Shown: positions 50,274 through 59,745 of the stretch, piece by piece
How positions within the stretch are numbered: the stretch's first letter is position 1
Layout of the letters: every line of letters begins with the position of its first letter
NCBI RefSeq assembly: GCF_900176645.1
Contig: NZ_FXAN01000039.1
Coordinates: 23,675 to 87,674, forward strand
DNA from: Burkholderia singularis
Lineage (GTDB): Bacteria > Pseudomonadota > Gammaproteobacteria > Burkholderiales > Burkholderiaceae
Direction of reading: 5' to 3'
Length of the DNA stretch: 64,000 bases
Translations under genes and position numbers: made by a program
Notes under the pieces: model-generated
Seen by the model: the letters and a program-made list of their open reading frames with translations, nothing else
The model's database searches: none
What the model was told of the DNA's origin: nothing

Positions 50274-51923
50274 TCATCGAGCAGCCGGCGCCGCGTTATA
50301 GAACGTCACCAGATCGCCCTTTTCCTGCGGCCGCGACGTATCGTCCAGATAGACCATATGGCCGCCCTGATAATCTTTGATCGTCAGATTGGGCTGCGAG
50401 CCGAGACGGGCAAGATCGAGTTCCGTCTGATAAAACGGCGTCGCGATATCGTGGTAACCGTTCAACGACAGGATCTTCAAAGAAGGATTGAGCGTAAGCG
50501 CCGCAGCCAAATCCGGAATCGTGTCGGGCATCGACAGGCCGTCGTGGCTCCAATCCCACGTATTGATCGCGTTGCTGTCCACCGAATAGGACGTTTGCGC
50601 CGAATACTTCAGTTCGTTCGGCAAATAGGCGCCGATCGTGTCGGTGAACGGCTTCGTGATGAAAGTGCTCGACGGATCGCCTTCGGCCGCGAGCGGGCTG
50701 TTGATCGGCGCGTTCACGCGCGCATCGTAGCGGCCGATCAGCGTGCCCGGGATCAACGCAATCTGATAGCTATTGTCGTAATAGGTCGGCAGCAGGTTGA
50801 AATCCTTGTTCCACAACGCCCTCCGCGCGCCAGTCGCATTCGACATCTGCGTCACCAGCGTCGGCCCAGGCGGCGTGTGATTCGCGAGATACGCATTGAC
50901 GGCCGGCGAATAGGTGCCCGCCGTGAGCAAGCGCATCTGGTCCGCGTACTGCACGATGTCGGAAGGATTCGGATTGTCGAGCTTGTAATAGGCACCAATC
51001 TCGCCGTAGCTCGGTACAAAGCCGGCACAACTGATCGACGTCGTGCCCTGCATCGATTGGCTGTTGCTGCCGCTGTTGTTGACGGTGCCGTTGTTCGTGC
51101 TCGCCATGTCGCAGTTGCTGTTGTAGTTCAGGATCGACGATTGCAGCACGATCCCGGCAAGATTCACGCCGGCGGTCTCGAGCAGATTCGCGAGCACGTC
51201 GGTGCGCGGCGTGCCGTATGATTCGCCGAACAGATATTTCGGCGAATCGCCGCGCTTGTTCGCGGCCAGATAGCGGACCACGAAATCGCGGAATAGGCCG
51301 GCGTCCTGGTCGACACCCCAGAACGTTTGGTTCGTGTTCGGCGCGATCGCCTCCGAATAGCCGGTGCCGACTGCGTCGACATAGACGAGATCAGTCGTGT
51401 CGAGCAGGGTTTCCTGGTTTTCGACGAACGGGAACGACGCGTTGTTGGCGTTCGGATCGCCGGTGACGATGCGCTTCGGCCCGAACGAGCCGAGGTGCAG
51501 CCACACGGTCGACGAGCCGGGGCCGCCGTTGTAGAAGAACGTGACGGGGCGCTTGCTGGCGCTCTGATTGTCGGCGGTATACGCGACGTAGAAGACCGAC
51601 GCCTCGGCAGCGCCCGTCTGCGGATTGCGCGCGATCAGATGGCCTGCGGTCGCGGTATAGCTGATCGTCTTGCCGTTGACCGTGATTTGATGATGCGTGA
51701 CCGCGGCACGCTCGAGCGCCGCCGACGCCGGCAGCGACGCGCCGGGCTCGGAAGAATAACGGTTGGGATCTTGATATGGCTGGTCGACGCTGGTGGCGTT
51801 TGTCGATGCGTCCGCGCTCGCGGCGATTTTCGCACCCGGCCCGGCATCGTCTCCATTACACGCTGCAAGCAACAGCGTGGAGAACGTCGCGGCTAATAGC
51901 AGCTTCGCTTGACGTGCTGGCAT
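50274..51923 (-). CDS. Peptidase S10 family serine carboxypeptidase, lipoprotein
   Basis: A 549-residue protein. A lipobox LLAAC gives lipidated C22, so it is membrane-anchored outside the cytoplasm. The alpha/beta-hydrolase core of S10 carboxypeptidases is clear: FFYNGGPGSSTVWLHLGSFGP (oxyanion/C-terminal carboxylate pocket), the nucleophile in FGESYGTPR (about residue 233), the catalytic aspartate in GYHDIATP (about 490) and histidine in GGHMVYLD (about 521). It should remove C-terminal residues from peptides. A Ser/Asn-rich insertion (about 278-300) is odd. Its upstream region is AT-rich. Confidence 0.9.
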   Translation of the reverse strand: MPARQAKLLLAATFSTLLLAACNGDDAGPGAKIAASADASTNATSVDQPYQDPNRYSSEPGASLPASAALERAAVTHHQITVNGKTISYTATAGHLIARNPQTGAAEASVFYVAYTADNQSASKRPVTFFYNGGPGSSTVWLHLGSFGPKRIVTGDPNANNASFPFVENQETLLDTTDLVYVDAVGTGYSEAIAPNTNQTFWGVDQDAGLFRDFVVRYLAANKRGDSPKYLFGESYGTPRTDVLANLLETAGVNLAGIVLQSSILNYNSNCDMASTNNGTVNNSGSNSQSMQGTTSISCAGFVPSYGEIGAYYKLDNPNPSDIVQYADQMRLLTAGTYSPAVNAYLANHTPPGPTLVTQMSNATGARRALWNKDFNLLPTYYDNSYQIALIPGTLIGRYDARVNAPINSPLAAEGDPSSTFITKPFTDTIGAYLPNELKYSAQTSYSVDSNAINTWDWSHDGLSMPDTIPDLAAALTLNPSLKILSLNGYHDIATPFYQTELDLARLGSQPNLTIKDYQGGHMVYLDDTSRPQEKGDLVTFYNAAPAAR

Positions 51924-52305
51924 AGTCGTTTTCCTTCTCTCTCAGTTTTTTTGTCGAGCAGCCGGATAGGCGCCCCCTACCTTGTTACATCGGCTCGATA
52001 AGCCAAGGTGACGGCCAATATACTCGACAACTTTCGATTTGGAAAACGGCCAAATCTTCGAAATAAATTAGGTTTACTTAATTCTTTCAATTTTATTTGT
52101 CATTCTGACAAACCATGCGCCAAACCGGCTTTTATGCCGCGTTTTATCAACGAAACCGCATTGAAAAGAAGCAATCGCGTTGCCGATTCGATATCCGATC
52201 GGCAGCGCGCAGGTAAATTAATCAGCTAAGCGAAATAAATAAAGGATTACCCGTATTCACGGCATGCCGGCGCCGAAAGCTTGAGACGGCAAGCCGCCGA
52301 GCCTG
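51924..52305. other. 382-bp AT-rich gap between the carboxypeptidase and mtgA
   Basis: Between about 52010 and 52260 the sequence is markedly AT-rich for this genome. It carries two palindromes: GATTTGG (52036-52042) / CCAAATC (52050-52056), and TTTGTCA (52096-52102) / TGACAAA (52106-52112). A 73-codon frame at 52008-52229 has no recognisable domain or ribosome binding site and is not called. Confidence 0.5.
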
Positions 52306-53097
52306 TCAGGGCGATGCGGGCAACTCCGCCGCGCCCATCCGCCGCATGATTACGCCGGTGCGCTGCGCGAGATAAGGCGAGCTGCGATGCGTATCGAAAT
52401 ATTTAGGATTCGGCAGCATGACCGCGAGGCGCGCCGCCTGCCACGCCGAGAGCCGGCTCGCCGGCAGCCGATAGTAGTACTGTGCAGCCGCCTGCGCTCC
52501 ATAGACCCCTCGGCCGAACTCGACCGAGTTCAAATAGATCTCGAAGATGCGCTCCTTGTCGAGCAGCGTCTCGAGCATCCAAGTGATGATGAGTTCCTGC
52601 CCCTTGCGGATATAGCTTTTTTCTCTCGACAGGAACAGGTTGCGCGCGAGCTGCTGCGAGATCGTCGAGCCGCCCGACACGATCCGGCCGCGCGCCCGGT
52701 TCTTCTCCCAGGCTTGCAGGATGGCGTCAATTTCGTAGCCCGAATTGTTCGCAAAATCCGCATCTTCGGATGCGATCACCGCGCGCTTCAGATTGCGCGA
52801 GATGCGCTCGTATGGCACCCATTGATGCCGGATCGACGCAACCGGCTGCTCGGCCGACAGACGCCAAGCGTCCGCGCGCATAAAGGCGCTCGATCCGGGA
52901 TCGAGCGCCGCCCAGATCGCGATCTGCACAAAATAATAGAGTTGGGTCGCACACCATGCGCCACCGAGCACGCCACCCGCATACGCAAACCAGCGCGCCA
53001 GGCCATTCTTGCGCGCACGGCCTGCTCCATATGCCGCCGGCATGGCCTCCTGCACCGGCGAGGCAGACGAAACAGGCGAAACGGCGTCGTTGCGCAT
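52306..53097 (-). CDS. mtgA: Monofunctional biosynthetic peptidoglycan transglycosylase
   Basis: Polymerises lipid II into glycan strands at the inner membrane. It has about 263 residues: a cytoplasmic lead, one transmembrane helix (about 37-60) and a GT51 domain. Catalytic glutamate lies in [14 protein letters not shown], with [16 protein letters not shown] and [13 protein letters not shown] as the other GT51 motifs. The frame starts with TTG at 53121, overlapping the aroE stop; the ATG at 53097 is preferred but either is possible. Last gene of the leftward mpl-yqiA-rnb-aroE chain. Confidence 0.92.
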   Translation of the reverse strand: MRNDAVSPVSSASPVQEAMPAAYGAGRARKNGLARWFAYAGGVLGGAWCATQLYYFVQIAIWAALDPGSSAFMRADAWRLSAEQPVASIRHQWVPYERISRNLKRAVIASEDADFANNSGYEIDAILQAWEKNRARGRIVSGGSTISQQLARNLFLSREKSYIRKGQELIITWMLETLLDKERIFEIYLNSVEFGRGVYGAQAAAQYYYRLPASRLSAWQAARLAVMLPNPKYFDTHRSSPYLAQRTGVIMRRMGAAELPASP

Positions 53098-53117
53098 CGG
53101 CGTGCCGCTTCGCACAC

Positions 53118-53999
53118 TCAATGCGACGCTGGCGCCGCCAGCGCAGCGCGCAATGCGGCAAGCACGGGGGAGCTATCGGGCCGCACGCCGCGCCACACCA
53201 GGAACGATTCCGCCGCCTGCTCGACGAGCATCCCCAGCCCATCCGCCACACGCGCACCGAGCGTGCGCGCGTGCTCCATGAAGACGGTCGGCCGCGCGCC
53301 GTACATCATGTCGTAAGCGAGCGTCGCCGGTCCGAACGCGGCGGCGTCGCATTCGGGCAATGCCGCATCGAGGCTGCCCGCTGTCGCATTGACGATCACG
53401 TCATAAGGCTCGCGCTCCACCTGCTCGGGGCCGCCGCCCGCAAGCAGGCAGCCCGCGTCGCGCGCCGCCGCTGCGAACTGGTCGACGAGCCCTTGCGCCT
53501 TGTTCGCCGTTCGATTGACGATCGTCAGCACGGCCGGCCCGCGCTCGAGCATCGGCAGCACGACACCGCGCGCCGCGCCTCCAGCGCCGAGCAGCAAGAT
53601 CCGCGCGCCCGCGAGGCTCACGCCGAGATTGGACTCGATATCGCGCGTCAAGCCGGCGCCGTCGGTGTTGTCGCCGAACACGCCGGTTTCGTCGAAGCGC
53701 AGCGTGTTCACCGCGCCCGCTGCCATGGCACGCGGCGACAGCGTATCGGCAAGCGCATGCGCATCGAGCTTGAACGGCACTGTGACGTTTAACCCGCGGC
53801 CGCCCTGCGCGGCAAATTCACGCACGGTCGTCACGAAGCCGTCGAGCGGTGCGAGCAGGTGCGTGTATTCGATCGCCTCGCCGGTCTGCTCGGCAAAGCG
53901 CGCGTGAATGAACGGCGATTTGCTGTGGGCGATCGGATTGCCGATCACCGCATAACGGTCGTGCGCGCGCTCGCCGCCTCCGGCAATCATTGCGCTCAC
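53118..53999 (-). CDS. aroE: Shikimate dehydrogenase (NADP)
   Basis: Reduces 3-dehydroshikimate to shikimate in aromatic amino acid synthesis. It has 293 residues. The substrate site NPIAHSKSP (21-29), catalytic K77 in NVTVPFK and GDNTDGAG are present. The NADP loop GAGGAARG is followed by NRTANKA (Arg for the 2'-phosphate). The ATG at 53999 overlaps the end of the preceding ribonuclease gene by 4 bp (ATGA); a second ATG at 53990 is possible. The aroE-mtgA pairing is usual in Burkholderia. Confidence 0.95.
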   Translation of the reverse strand: MSAMIAGGGERAHDRYAVIGNPIAHSKSPFIHARFAEQTGEAIEYTHLLAPLDGFVTTVREFAAQGGRGLNVTVPFKLDAHALADTLSPRAMAAGAVNTLRFDETGVFGDNTDGAGLTRDIESNLGVSLAGARILLLGAGGAARGVVLPMLERGPAVLTIVNRTANKAQGLVDQFAAAARDAGCLLAGGGPEQVEREPYDVIVNATAGSLDAALPECDAAAFGPATLAYDMMYGARPTVFMEHARTLGARVADGLGMLVEQAAESFLVWRGVRPDSSPVLAALRAALAAPASH

Positions 54000-56071
54000 G
54001 GCGCAGGCTCCGCACCGCCGGCCGACGCGCCGCCGTCGCCCGCCTCGCTGCCCGCCTCGGCAAGCGCTTGCGTGTCGCTTTCGGCGGATTCTCCGGCTGC
54101 GTCGAGCAGCGCATCGCCGGCCGCTTCGGTATCGTCGTCATCGTCGGCAGGCTCGCCACTCGATACCGTCGGCGCGTCGAGCACGCTCACGAGCCGTACC
54201 GACGCCTCGACCGTCAGCTCGTCGATCGACATCACGTCGAGCAGCACGCGCGTGCCGCGCGCATGCACGCCGAGCGCAGGCACGTGCAGCAGCAGCGGCA
54301 CTTCGTCCAGCCGCACGAGATCGCCCTTCACGACGGTCGCGCTTACCTGCTTGCGGCCTTCCTGCCTGATCCAGCGCAAACACCAGAAATACTCCATCCG
54401 GCGCTGATGATCGGCATAGGCGGCATACGTATCGTCAAACCCCTGCACGACCGCGTACAGATCCGCGTCCTTCGGCTTGAACGGCGCAGCAAGCTTCGCC
54501 GTCACGCCGTGCTGCACGCACGCGAGCAGTTGCCATTGGTTGACGAGGTCGACATAGCGGCGCAGCGGCGACGTGCTCCATGCGTATTGCGGCACGCCGA
54601 GCCCTTCGTGAGGCGCGGCGCTCGTCTGCATCCGCGTGCGCTTGGGCCCGCTCGGCATGCCGAACGCGCGCTGCGTGCGATAGATTCCCGGCACGCTATG
54701 ATCGTGCAGGAACGCGCCCCACGTCGAATTGGCCAGGATCGCGAGTTCGGACACGATCAGATCGAGCGGCGAACCGCGCCGGCGCGGCGTGATCGTCACA
54801 TGCTCGCCTTCGACGTAGAAATTGAAATCGGTGTTGCGCTGCACCTCGCGCTTCAATCCGTAGCCTGCGCGCGCGACCTGACGCTTTTCGAAGAGCGCCT
54901 GCGCGAGCGGCCAGAGCACCGCGATATCGTCCTTGTGCGGATAGTCGCCCGTGCCGGCCGCCAGCGACTCTTCGGTCACCAGTTCGTCGAGCGTGTTGTG
55001 CCGCAGGTTGCTCTTCACATACACCAACTCGGCGCGCGTTTCGTTCGCGACGATCTCCTGCGTGTCGCGGTTCACGATGATGTAGAGCGACAACGCCGGG
55101 CGATAGTCGCCCTCTTTCAGCGTGAAGATGTCAACGACGTCGTCCGGCAGCATCGTGATCTTGTCGCCGGGCATGTAGACGGTCGACAGCCGCGCGCGCG
55201 CGATCGCGTCGATCGGGTCGCCGCGCGTAATGCCGAGCGCGGGCGCCGCGATATGCACGCCGATCCGCACGCGGGCGTCCGCCAAATGCTCGACCGAGAA
55301 CGCGTCATCGATCTCGGTGGTCGTGATGTCGTCGATCGAGAACGCGCTGACGTCCGCGCGCGGCAGATCGTCCGGCAGCTTGCCGACGGACACGCTCGGA
55401 AAGCCCGTGCCATGCGGAAAGTACTCGGCAAGAAAACGCGCCTCATGCAGCGCTCGCGCCGACGCAATCCCGCCGCAATCGAGCATCAGCCGCGCGGGCG
55501 ACACGCCACACGCGGCGGCGGCCGCCTCGAGCGCCTTGTATTCGATCGAATTCTTGTCCGGCTTCGTCAGCAGATTCAGCGCGCGGCCGACGAACGCGTC
55601 GGGCAGCCGCCCCGCCTTCAGCTCTTCCTCATAGCCGGCTTGCACGAGCGCCTGCTGACGCTTGCGCTCGAGCGCGGCAAGCGCCATCTGGAGCTGCTCT
55701 TGCGGCGCGCGCTGATACTGGCCCCGCCCCTTGCGGCGAAAATAAACGGGCGAGCCATGCAGGCGCAGTACAAGCGCGGCACGTTCGACAGGACCATAAT
55801 CCGCGCCGAAATATTCGTCAGCCAGCGCCGAGTACGCGAATTCGTCAGCAGGCGCGCACTCCCACAGAAAATCCGGGTCGATCTGCTGCGCTGCCTCGTC
55901 CGCCTGCTGCATCAGTTCGCCTGCGGCGGGCTTGTCGAATTCGATCAGCACATCCTTCGCGCGTACCTTCGCGCGCCGGCCGCCCGGCAATTCGACCTGA
56001 AACGCGTCGCCCTGCCGGGACAGCACGCTGCCGGCCTTGAAACTGCCCGATTCCTCGAAGAAAACGTTCAC
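53996..56071 (-). CDS. RNB-domain exoribonuclease (RNase II/VacB-like)
   Basis: A 691-residue 3'-5' exoribonuclease. The central RNB catalytic domain (about 235-530) includes FSIDDITTTEIDDAFSVE, whose clustered aspartates bind the two metal ions, and YMPGDKITMLPDDVVDIFTL. STSPLRRYVDLVNQ is the family C-terminal motif. An N-terminal part lacks a clear cold-shock pair. The last ~70 residues are acidic and Ala/Gly/Glu-rich, probably disordered. It overlaps aroE by 4 bp. It could be RNase II or the RNase R type, but its length and missing basic tail point away from RNase R. Confidence 0.88.
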   Translation of the reverse strand: MNVFFEESGSFKAGSVLSRQGDAFQVELPGGRRAKVRAKDVLIEFDKPAAGELMQQADEAAQQIDPDFLWECAPADEFAYSALADEYFGADYGPVERAALVLRLHGSPVYFRRKGRGQYQRAPQEQLQMALAALERKRQQALVQAGYEEELKAGRLPDAFVGRALNLLTKPDKNSIEYKALEAAAAACGVSPARLMLDCGGIASARALHEARFLAEYFPHGTGFPSVSVGKLPDDLPRADVSAFSIDDITTTEIDDAFSVEHLADARVRIGVHIAAPALGITRGDPIDAIARARLSTVYMPGDKITMLPDDVVDIFTLKEGDYRPALSLYIIVNRDTQEIVANETRAELVYVKSNLRHNTLDELVTEESLAAGTGDYPHKDDIAVLWPLAQALFEKRQVARAGYGLKREVQRNTDFNFYVEGEHVTITPRRRGSPLDLIVSELAILANSTWGAFLHDHSVPGIYRTQRAFGMPSGPKRTRMQTSAAPHEGLGVPQYAWSTSPLRRYVDLVNQWQLLACVQHGVTAKLAAPFKPKDADLYAVVQGFDDTYAAYADHQRRMEYFWCLRWIRQEGRKQVSATVVKGDLVRLDEVPLLLHVPALGVHARGTRVLLDVMSIDELTVEASVRLVSVLDAPTVSSGEPADDDDDTEAAGDALLDAAGESAESDTQALAEAGSEAGDGGASAGGAEPAP

Positions 56072-56149
56072 TCAATACTCTCGTCTTTCGTTCAGACTGT
56101 CGTGCGCCGCGCTCCGGCCGGAAGCGGCGCCATGTGTGGTGCCGTCGGT

Positions 56150-56749
56150 TTAGAACGCCGGCCTCGTATCCGGCGCTGCTTGTCCGGCATCGCAAAACGC
56201 AAGAACGTCGTCGATATAGTCGGCAAATTCGCTGATGCCATGGTCACTGCCTTCGATGACGCGAGTCCGTGCACCGGGATAGCGCGCCAGCATCTCGCGG
56301 TAATCGAGCACCTCGTCGCCCGTCGCCGCGAATAGATAGTAGCGCTGCGGCCGCGTGATCGTCGGCACGTGCAACGCATTCAGCTCATCCAGATGATGCG
56401 GCTCGACAACGATCGTACCGCCCCCGTGCCAAAGCGGCTGCTCGCCGAGATAGCGCTGCAAGTCGCGCTGCGGCTGCGTCGCAGGATTCAGCAGTACCGC
56501 GCGCCAGCCGTGCTTCTGCGCAAGCCAGGTCGCGTAGTAGCCACCGAGCGAACTGCCGATCACGGTCACTTCGTGCGCCGGCACGCCCGCGGCCTGCGCC
56601 TCGGCAACCGCAACCGCATCGAGCGGTGCGACCGGCAGCGCCGGGCAGCGCCACTCACCCGAGCGGCCGAGTTCGGCAAGCCGCGCGGCCAGCGCGCGCG
56701 CCTTGAACGACTGCGGCGACGAACGAAAGCCGTGCAGATAGAGAATCAC
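56150..56749 (-). CDS. YqiA-type esterase (UPF0227)
   Basis: A 199-residue alpha/beta hydrolase. The opening ILYLHGFRSSPQSFKA and the nucleophile elbow GSSLGGYYATWLA (S67) are typical of the YqiA/UPF0227 family, with D in GDEVLDY and H in SDHGISEF completing the triad. Such enzymes cleave short acyl esters in vitro; the natural substrate is unknown. It starts with GTG at 56749, overlapping the mpl stop (GTGA), so it is translationally coupled to mpl. It is 78 bp before the rnb gene. Confidence 0.88.
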   Translation of the reverse strand: MILYLHGFRSSPQSFKARALAARLAELGRSGEWRCPALPVAPLDAVAVAEAQAAGVPAHEVTVIGSSLGGYYATWLAQKHGWRAVLLNPATQPQRDLQRYLGEQPLWHGGGTIVVEPHHLDELNALHVPTITRPQRYYLFAATGDEVLDYREMLARYPGARTRVIEGSDHGISEFADYIDDVLAFCDAGQAAPDTRPAF

Positions 56750-58143
56750 GCGCCGCTCCGGCTGCGCGCGCCGAGCGCATCCAGTAGCTTCTGATGAACG
56801 CCGCCGAAGCCGCCGTTGCTCATCACGAGCACGTGATCGCCCGGCCGCGCCGCGCGCGTCACCGCATTCACGAGCACATGCAGATCGTCGAACGCGCGCG
56901 CCTTGTCACCAAGCGGCGCAAGCGTATCCGCAAGATGCCAGCCGAGCGCGTCGCGGCCCGTGGATGCGCCATAGCCGAACACGAGATCGGCGTCGGCAAG
57001 ACTCGCCGGCAGCTGCGCCTTCATCACGCCGAGTTTCATGGTGTTCGAGCGTGGCTCGAGCACGGCGAGGATGCGGGCATTTTCCCGACCGATACGCGCA
57101 CGAAGGCCGGCGATCGTGGTTTCGATCGCGGTCGGATGATGCGCGAAGTCGTCATAGACCGTCACGCCGTCGACGCTGCCGCGCACCTCCATCCGGCGTT
57201 TCACGTTACGGAACGTGGCGAGCGCGGCGGCGGCACGCAGCGGCGGCACGCCGACATGGCGCGCCGCCGCGATCGCAGCGAGCGCATTCATCCGATTGTG
57301 CTCGCCCTGCACCTGCCACTCGACGACGCCAACCCGCTCGCTACGCGAATAGACGGCAAAACGCTCGTCGACAGGCACGCCGTCATCCGCGGGCAACGCC
57401 TGCCAGCCGCCGTCGACGCCGAAGCGCTCGACCTCGCTCCAGCAGCCGCGCGCCAACACCCGCTCGAGCGCGTCGTCGCGGCCATTCGTCACCAGCCTGC
57501 CAATGCTCGGCACAGTACGGATCAAATGATGGAATTGTGTCTCGATCGCGGCAAGATCAGGGAAAATGTCGGCATGATCGAACTCGAGATTGTTGAGAAT
57601 CGCGGTACGCGGCCGGTAATGGACGAATTTCGAGCGCTTGTCGAAGAAAGCGGTATCGTACTCGTCGGCTTCGATCACGAAGAAAGTCGAATCGGTAAGC
57701 CGCGCGGATACGCCGAAATTCAACGGCACACCGCCAATCAGAAAGCCCGGATTCAGGCCCGCGTCTTCGAGAAGCCACGCGAGCATCGAACTCGTCGTTG
57801 TCTTACCGTGCGTGCCGGCGACAGCGAGCACCCACTTACCGGCGAGCACGTGCTCGCCGAGCCATTGCGGCCCCGACACATAAGGCAACCCGCGATCGAG
57901 AATCGCTTCCATCAGCGGATTGCCACGCGATACGACATTGCCGACCACGAACAGATCGGGCTTCAGATCGACCTGCTCGGCGCCATAACCTTCGATCAAC
58001 TGAATGCCCTGCGCTTCGAGCTGCGTGCTCATCGGCGGGTAGACACCCGCGTCGCACCCAGTCACCGTATGGCCCGCCGCGCGGGCGAGCACGGCAAGAC
58101 CGCCCATGAAAGTGCCGCAGATGCCAAGAATGTGGATATGCAT
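56746..58143 (-). CDS. mpl: UDP-N-acetylmuramate:L-alanyl-gamma-D-glutamyl-meso-diaminopimelate ligase
   Basis: Recycles the murein tripeptide by ligating it to UDP-N-acetylmuramate. It has 465 residues, of the Mur ligase family. The N-terminal Rossmann-like motif ILGICGTFMGGLAVLA, ATP-binding GTHGKTTTSS (110-119), NNLEFDHADIF and the Mpl-specific DDFAHHPTAIETT are present. The ATG at 58143 (MHIHILGICG) is the family start; the frame to 58290 is open but spurious. First gene of the leftward chain, divergent from the conserved gene at 58335. Confidence 0.95.
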   Translation of the reverse strand: MHIHILGICGTFMGGLAVLARAAGHTVTGCDAGVYPPMSTQLEAQGIQLIEGYGAEQVDLKPDLFVVGNVVSRGNPLMEAILDRGLPYVSGPQWLGEHVLAGKWVLAVAGTHGKTTTSSMLAWLLEDAGLNPGFLIGGVPLNFGVSARLTDSTFFVIEADEYDTAFFDKRSKFVHYRPRTAILNNLEFDHADIFPDLAAIETQFHHLIRTVPSIGRLVTNGRDDALERVLARGCWSEVERFGVDGGWQALPADDGVPVDERFAVYSRSERVGVVEWQVQGEHNRMNALAAIAAARHVGVPPLRAAAALATFRNVKRRMEVRGSVDGVTVYDDFAHHPTAIETTIAGLRARIGRENARILAVLEPRSNTMKLGVMKAQLPASLADADLVFGYGASTGRDALGWHLADTLAPLGDKARAFDDLHVLVNAVTRAARPGDHVLVMSNGGFGGVHQKLLDALGARSRSGA

Positions 58144-58334
58144 AGAGCTTTTTGCGCCGCATGGGCGTCGAATCGAACCGGGAGGCCGGCCGCGACGTGC
58201 GCCGATTGCCGGGACTACGCGCATGAGCGCTCGCTCGCGCCGCCGCCCAAAGCGCACTATTGTAACTGACGTCTCCGGCGGCTCCGCCAAGGCACGGCAG
58301 CCGCATCGCGCCGTTCTAGTATGATTGTCGAATT

Positions 58335-58988
58335 ATGTCTCGCAAAACCCTACTCGATCCGCAACGCGTGCGCGACGAAATTGCGCTCGCGGCGGCACGC
58401 CTGATTGCCGAAGACGGGCTCGATTACGCTGGCGCAAAACGCAAGGCCGCCCGGCAGGTATTGGGCGGCGACAGCCGAATAGCCGGAGAATGGCTGCCGG
58501 ATAACGACCGGATCGAAGAAGAACTGCACGAGTATCTGGCTCTGTTCCAGGCTGACACCCAGCCCGTCGAACTGAGGCGGCTGCGCGCCATCGCGCTTGC
58601 GTGGATGGAGCGGCTCGCCCCGTTCAACCCATACATCGCCGGTGCGGTGCTGAACGGCACCGCTAATGTGCATTCCGATATTTATTTGCAGATCTTTTGC
58701 GACAATCAGAAAGATGTCGCCATTTATCTGCTGAATCAGAACGTTCAATATGACGTTTCCGAAACCCGCCATTTCGCGGGACGCGGCGACGTCGAAACGC
58801 TCAGCTTCCTGTGGCGCGGAGCGCGCGGCGAAGCACCCGTCGGCATTCATTTGACCCTCTATACGAGCAACGACCTGCGCGGCGCCCTGAAGGCGGATGC
58901 CCGCGGCCGGCTTGCCCGGGCCGATGCGGCGGCCTTGCGCGCCCTGCTCGACGCCGCGCCCCTCTCACCGACCGACCCCAATCGATGA
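58335..58988 (+). CDS. Conserved protein of unknown function, nucleotidyltransferase-like segment
   Basis: A 217-residue cytoplasmic protein with no signal peptide or membrane segment. I do not recognise an established function. The middle block GTANVHSDIYLQIFCDNQKDVAIYLL resembles the strand-loop of some nucleotidyltransferase-fold proteins, where the spaced acidic residues bind metal. The N-terminal third (residues 1-60) is Arg/Ala/Asp-rich and helical. Its stop overlaps the next start (ATGA), coupling it to a thioredoxin-like protein. The same neighbour pair appears, from memory, in other Burkholderiales. Confidence 0.8.
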   Translation: MSRKTLLDPQRVRDEIALAAARLIAEDGLDYAGAKRKAARQVLGGDSRIAGEWLPDNDRIEEELHEYLALFQADTQPVELRRLRAIALAWMERLAPFNPYIAGAVLNGTANVHSDIYLQIFCDNQKDVAIYLLNQNVQYDVSETRHFAGRGDVETLSFLWRGARGEAPVGIHLTLYTSNDLRGALKADARGRLARADAAALRALLDAAPLSPTDPNR

Positions 58989-59551
58989 CGAACAGCAAAA
59001 GGATTTTCGCGGCCGTCGCGGTTGCCGCCATCGCGACCGCCGGCGGCTTGGCCGCCGGCCATTGGTGGCGCGGCAGCGCGGGCAATGAAGACGCCCAGGC
59101 GGCCGCGCCGGCTGCAAGCGCGGCGCCCAGCGCTCCCGTCGACGCACTATGGGCTGCGTCTTTCCCCGGCGTCGACGACAAATCGCATGCGCTCGCCGCC
59201 TATAAGGGCAAGAATACTGTCGTCAATTTCTGGGCATCCTGGTGCGGCCCATGCGTCGCAGAAATGCCCGAACTCGTCAGCCTGGCCCATGAATACGCGA
59301 AAAAAGATATTCATTTCATCGGAATAGGCGTCGATTCGGAGCAGAATGTGAAAAACTTCCTGAAGAAAGTGCCGGTCGACTATCCGATCTTCGTCAGCGG
59401 CTATGCGGGCGCAGATCTAGCCCGAAATTTTGGCAATACCGCGGGGGCGTTACCGTTTACAGTCGTGATCGACGCCAGCGGCAAGATCCGTATGACGAAG
59501 CTGGGTCAAATTCACACGGACGAACTCAAACGCCTCCTCGACACGCTCTGA
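58985..59551 (+). CDS. TlpA/ResA-type membrane-anchored thioredoxin-like protein
   Basis: A 188-residue protein. A single N-terminal hydrophobic segment (about 7-28) anchors it, and an Ala/Pro-rich linker leads to a thioredoxin-fold domain on the periplasmic side. The active site is WCGPC at 86-90 in NFWASWCGPCVAEMPEL, and GALPFTVVID supplies the cis-proline loop. Such proteins reduce disulfides, for example in cytochrome c maturation. The ATG at 58985 overlaps the upstream stop. Partner proteins are not evident in the window. Confidence 0.9.
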   Translation: MTNSKRIFAAVAVAAIATAGGLAAGHWWRGSAGNEDAQAAAPAASAAPSAPVDALWAASFPGVDDKSHALAAYKGKNTVVNFWASWCGPCVAEMPELVSLAHEYAKKDIHFIGIGVDSEQNVKNFLKKVPVDYPIFVSGYAGADLARNFGNTAGALPFTVVIDASGKIRMTKLGQIHTDELKRLLDTL

Positions 59552-59685
59552 TCAGTCGAACTGATTCTCGGCGCATTATGAACAATTTCTAGCAGATTGA
59601 AGCAAAATTGCCCGACGTTAGCCGATTCTGAGCCTATTGGCAGGCCACCGTCGGCGCGCCGGCGCCGTCAGCCATTCGGCGAAAC

Positions 59686-59729
59686 TAGACAAATTTCTCT
59701 AATTGGCGATAAAGTTCGCGCAATTGCGC
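59686..59729 (+). promoter_or_regulatory. Promoter and palindrome ahead of aroQ
   Basis: TAGACA (59686-59691) and TAAAGT (59710-59715) are 18 bp apart, a fair sigma-70 promoter. The perfect 12-bp palindrome GCGCAATTGCGC (59718-59729) covers the expected start point and could be an operator. It would serve aroQ-accB-accC-prmA. Confidence 0.5.
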
Positions 59730-59745
59730 AGAAAAAGAAGCGACC

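Noticed and set aside
52008..52229. 73-codon ORF in the AT-rich gap before mtgA
   Set aside because: No ribosome binding site, no recognisable domain, irregular codon use.
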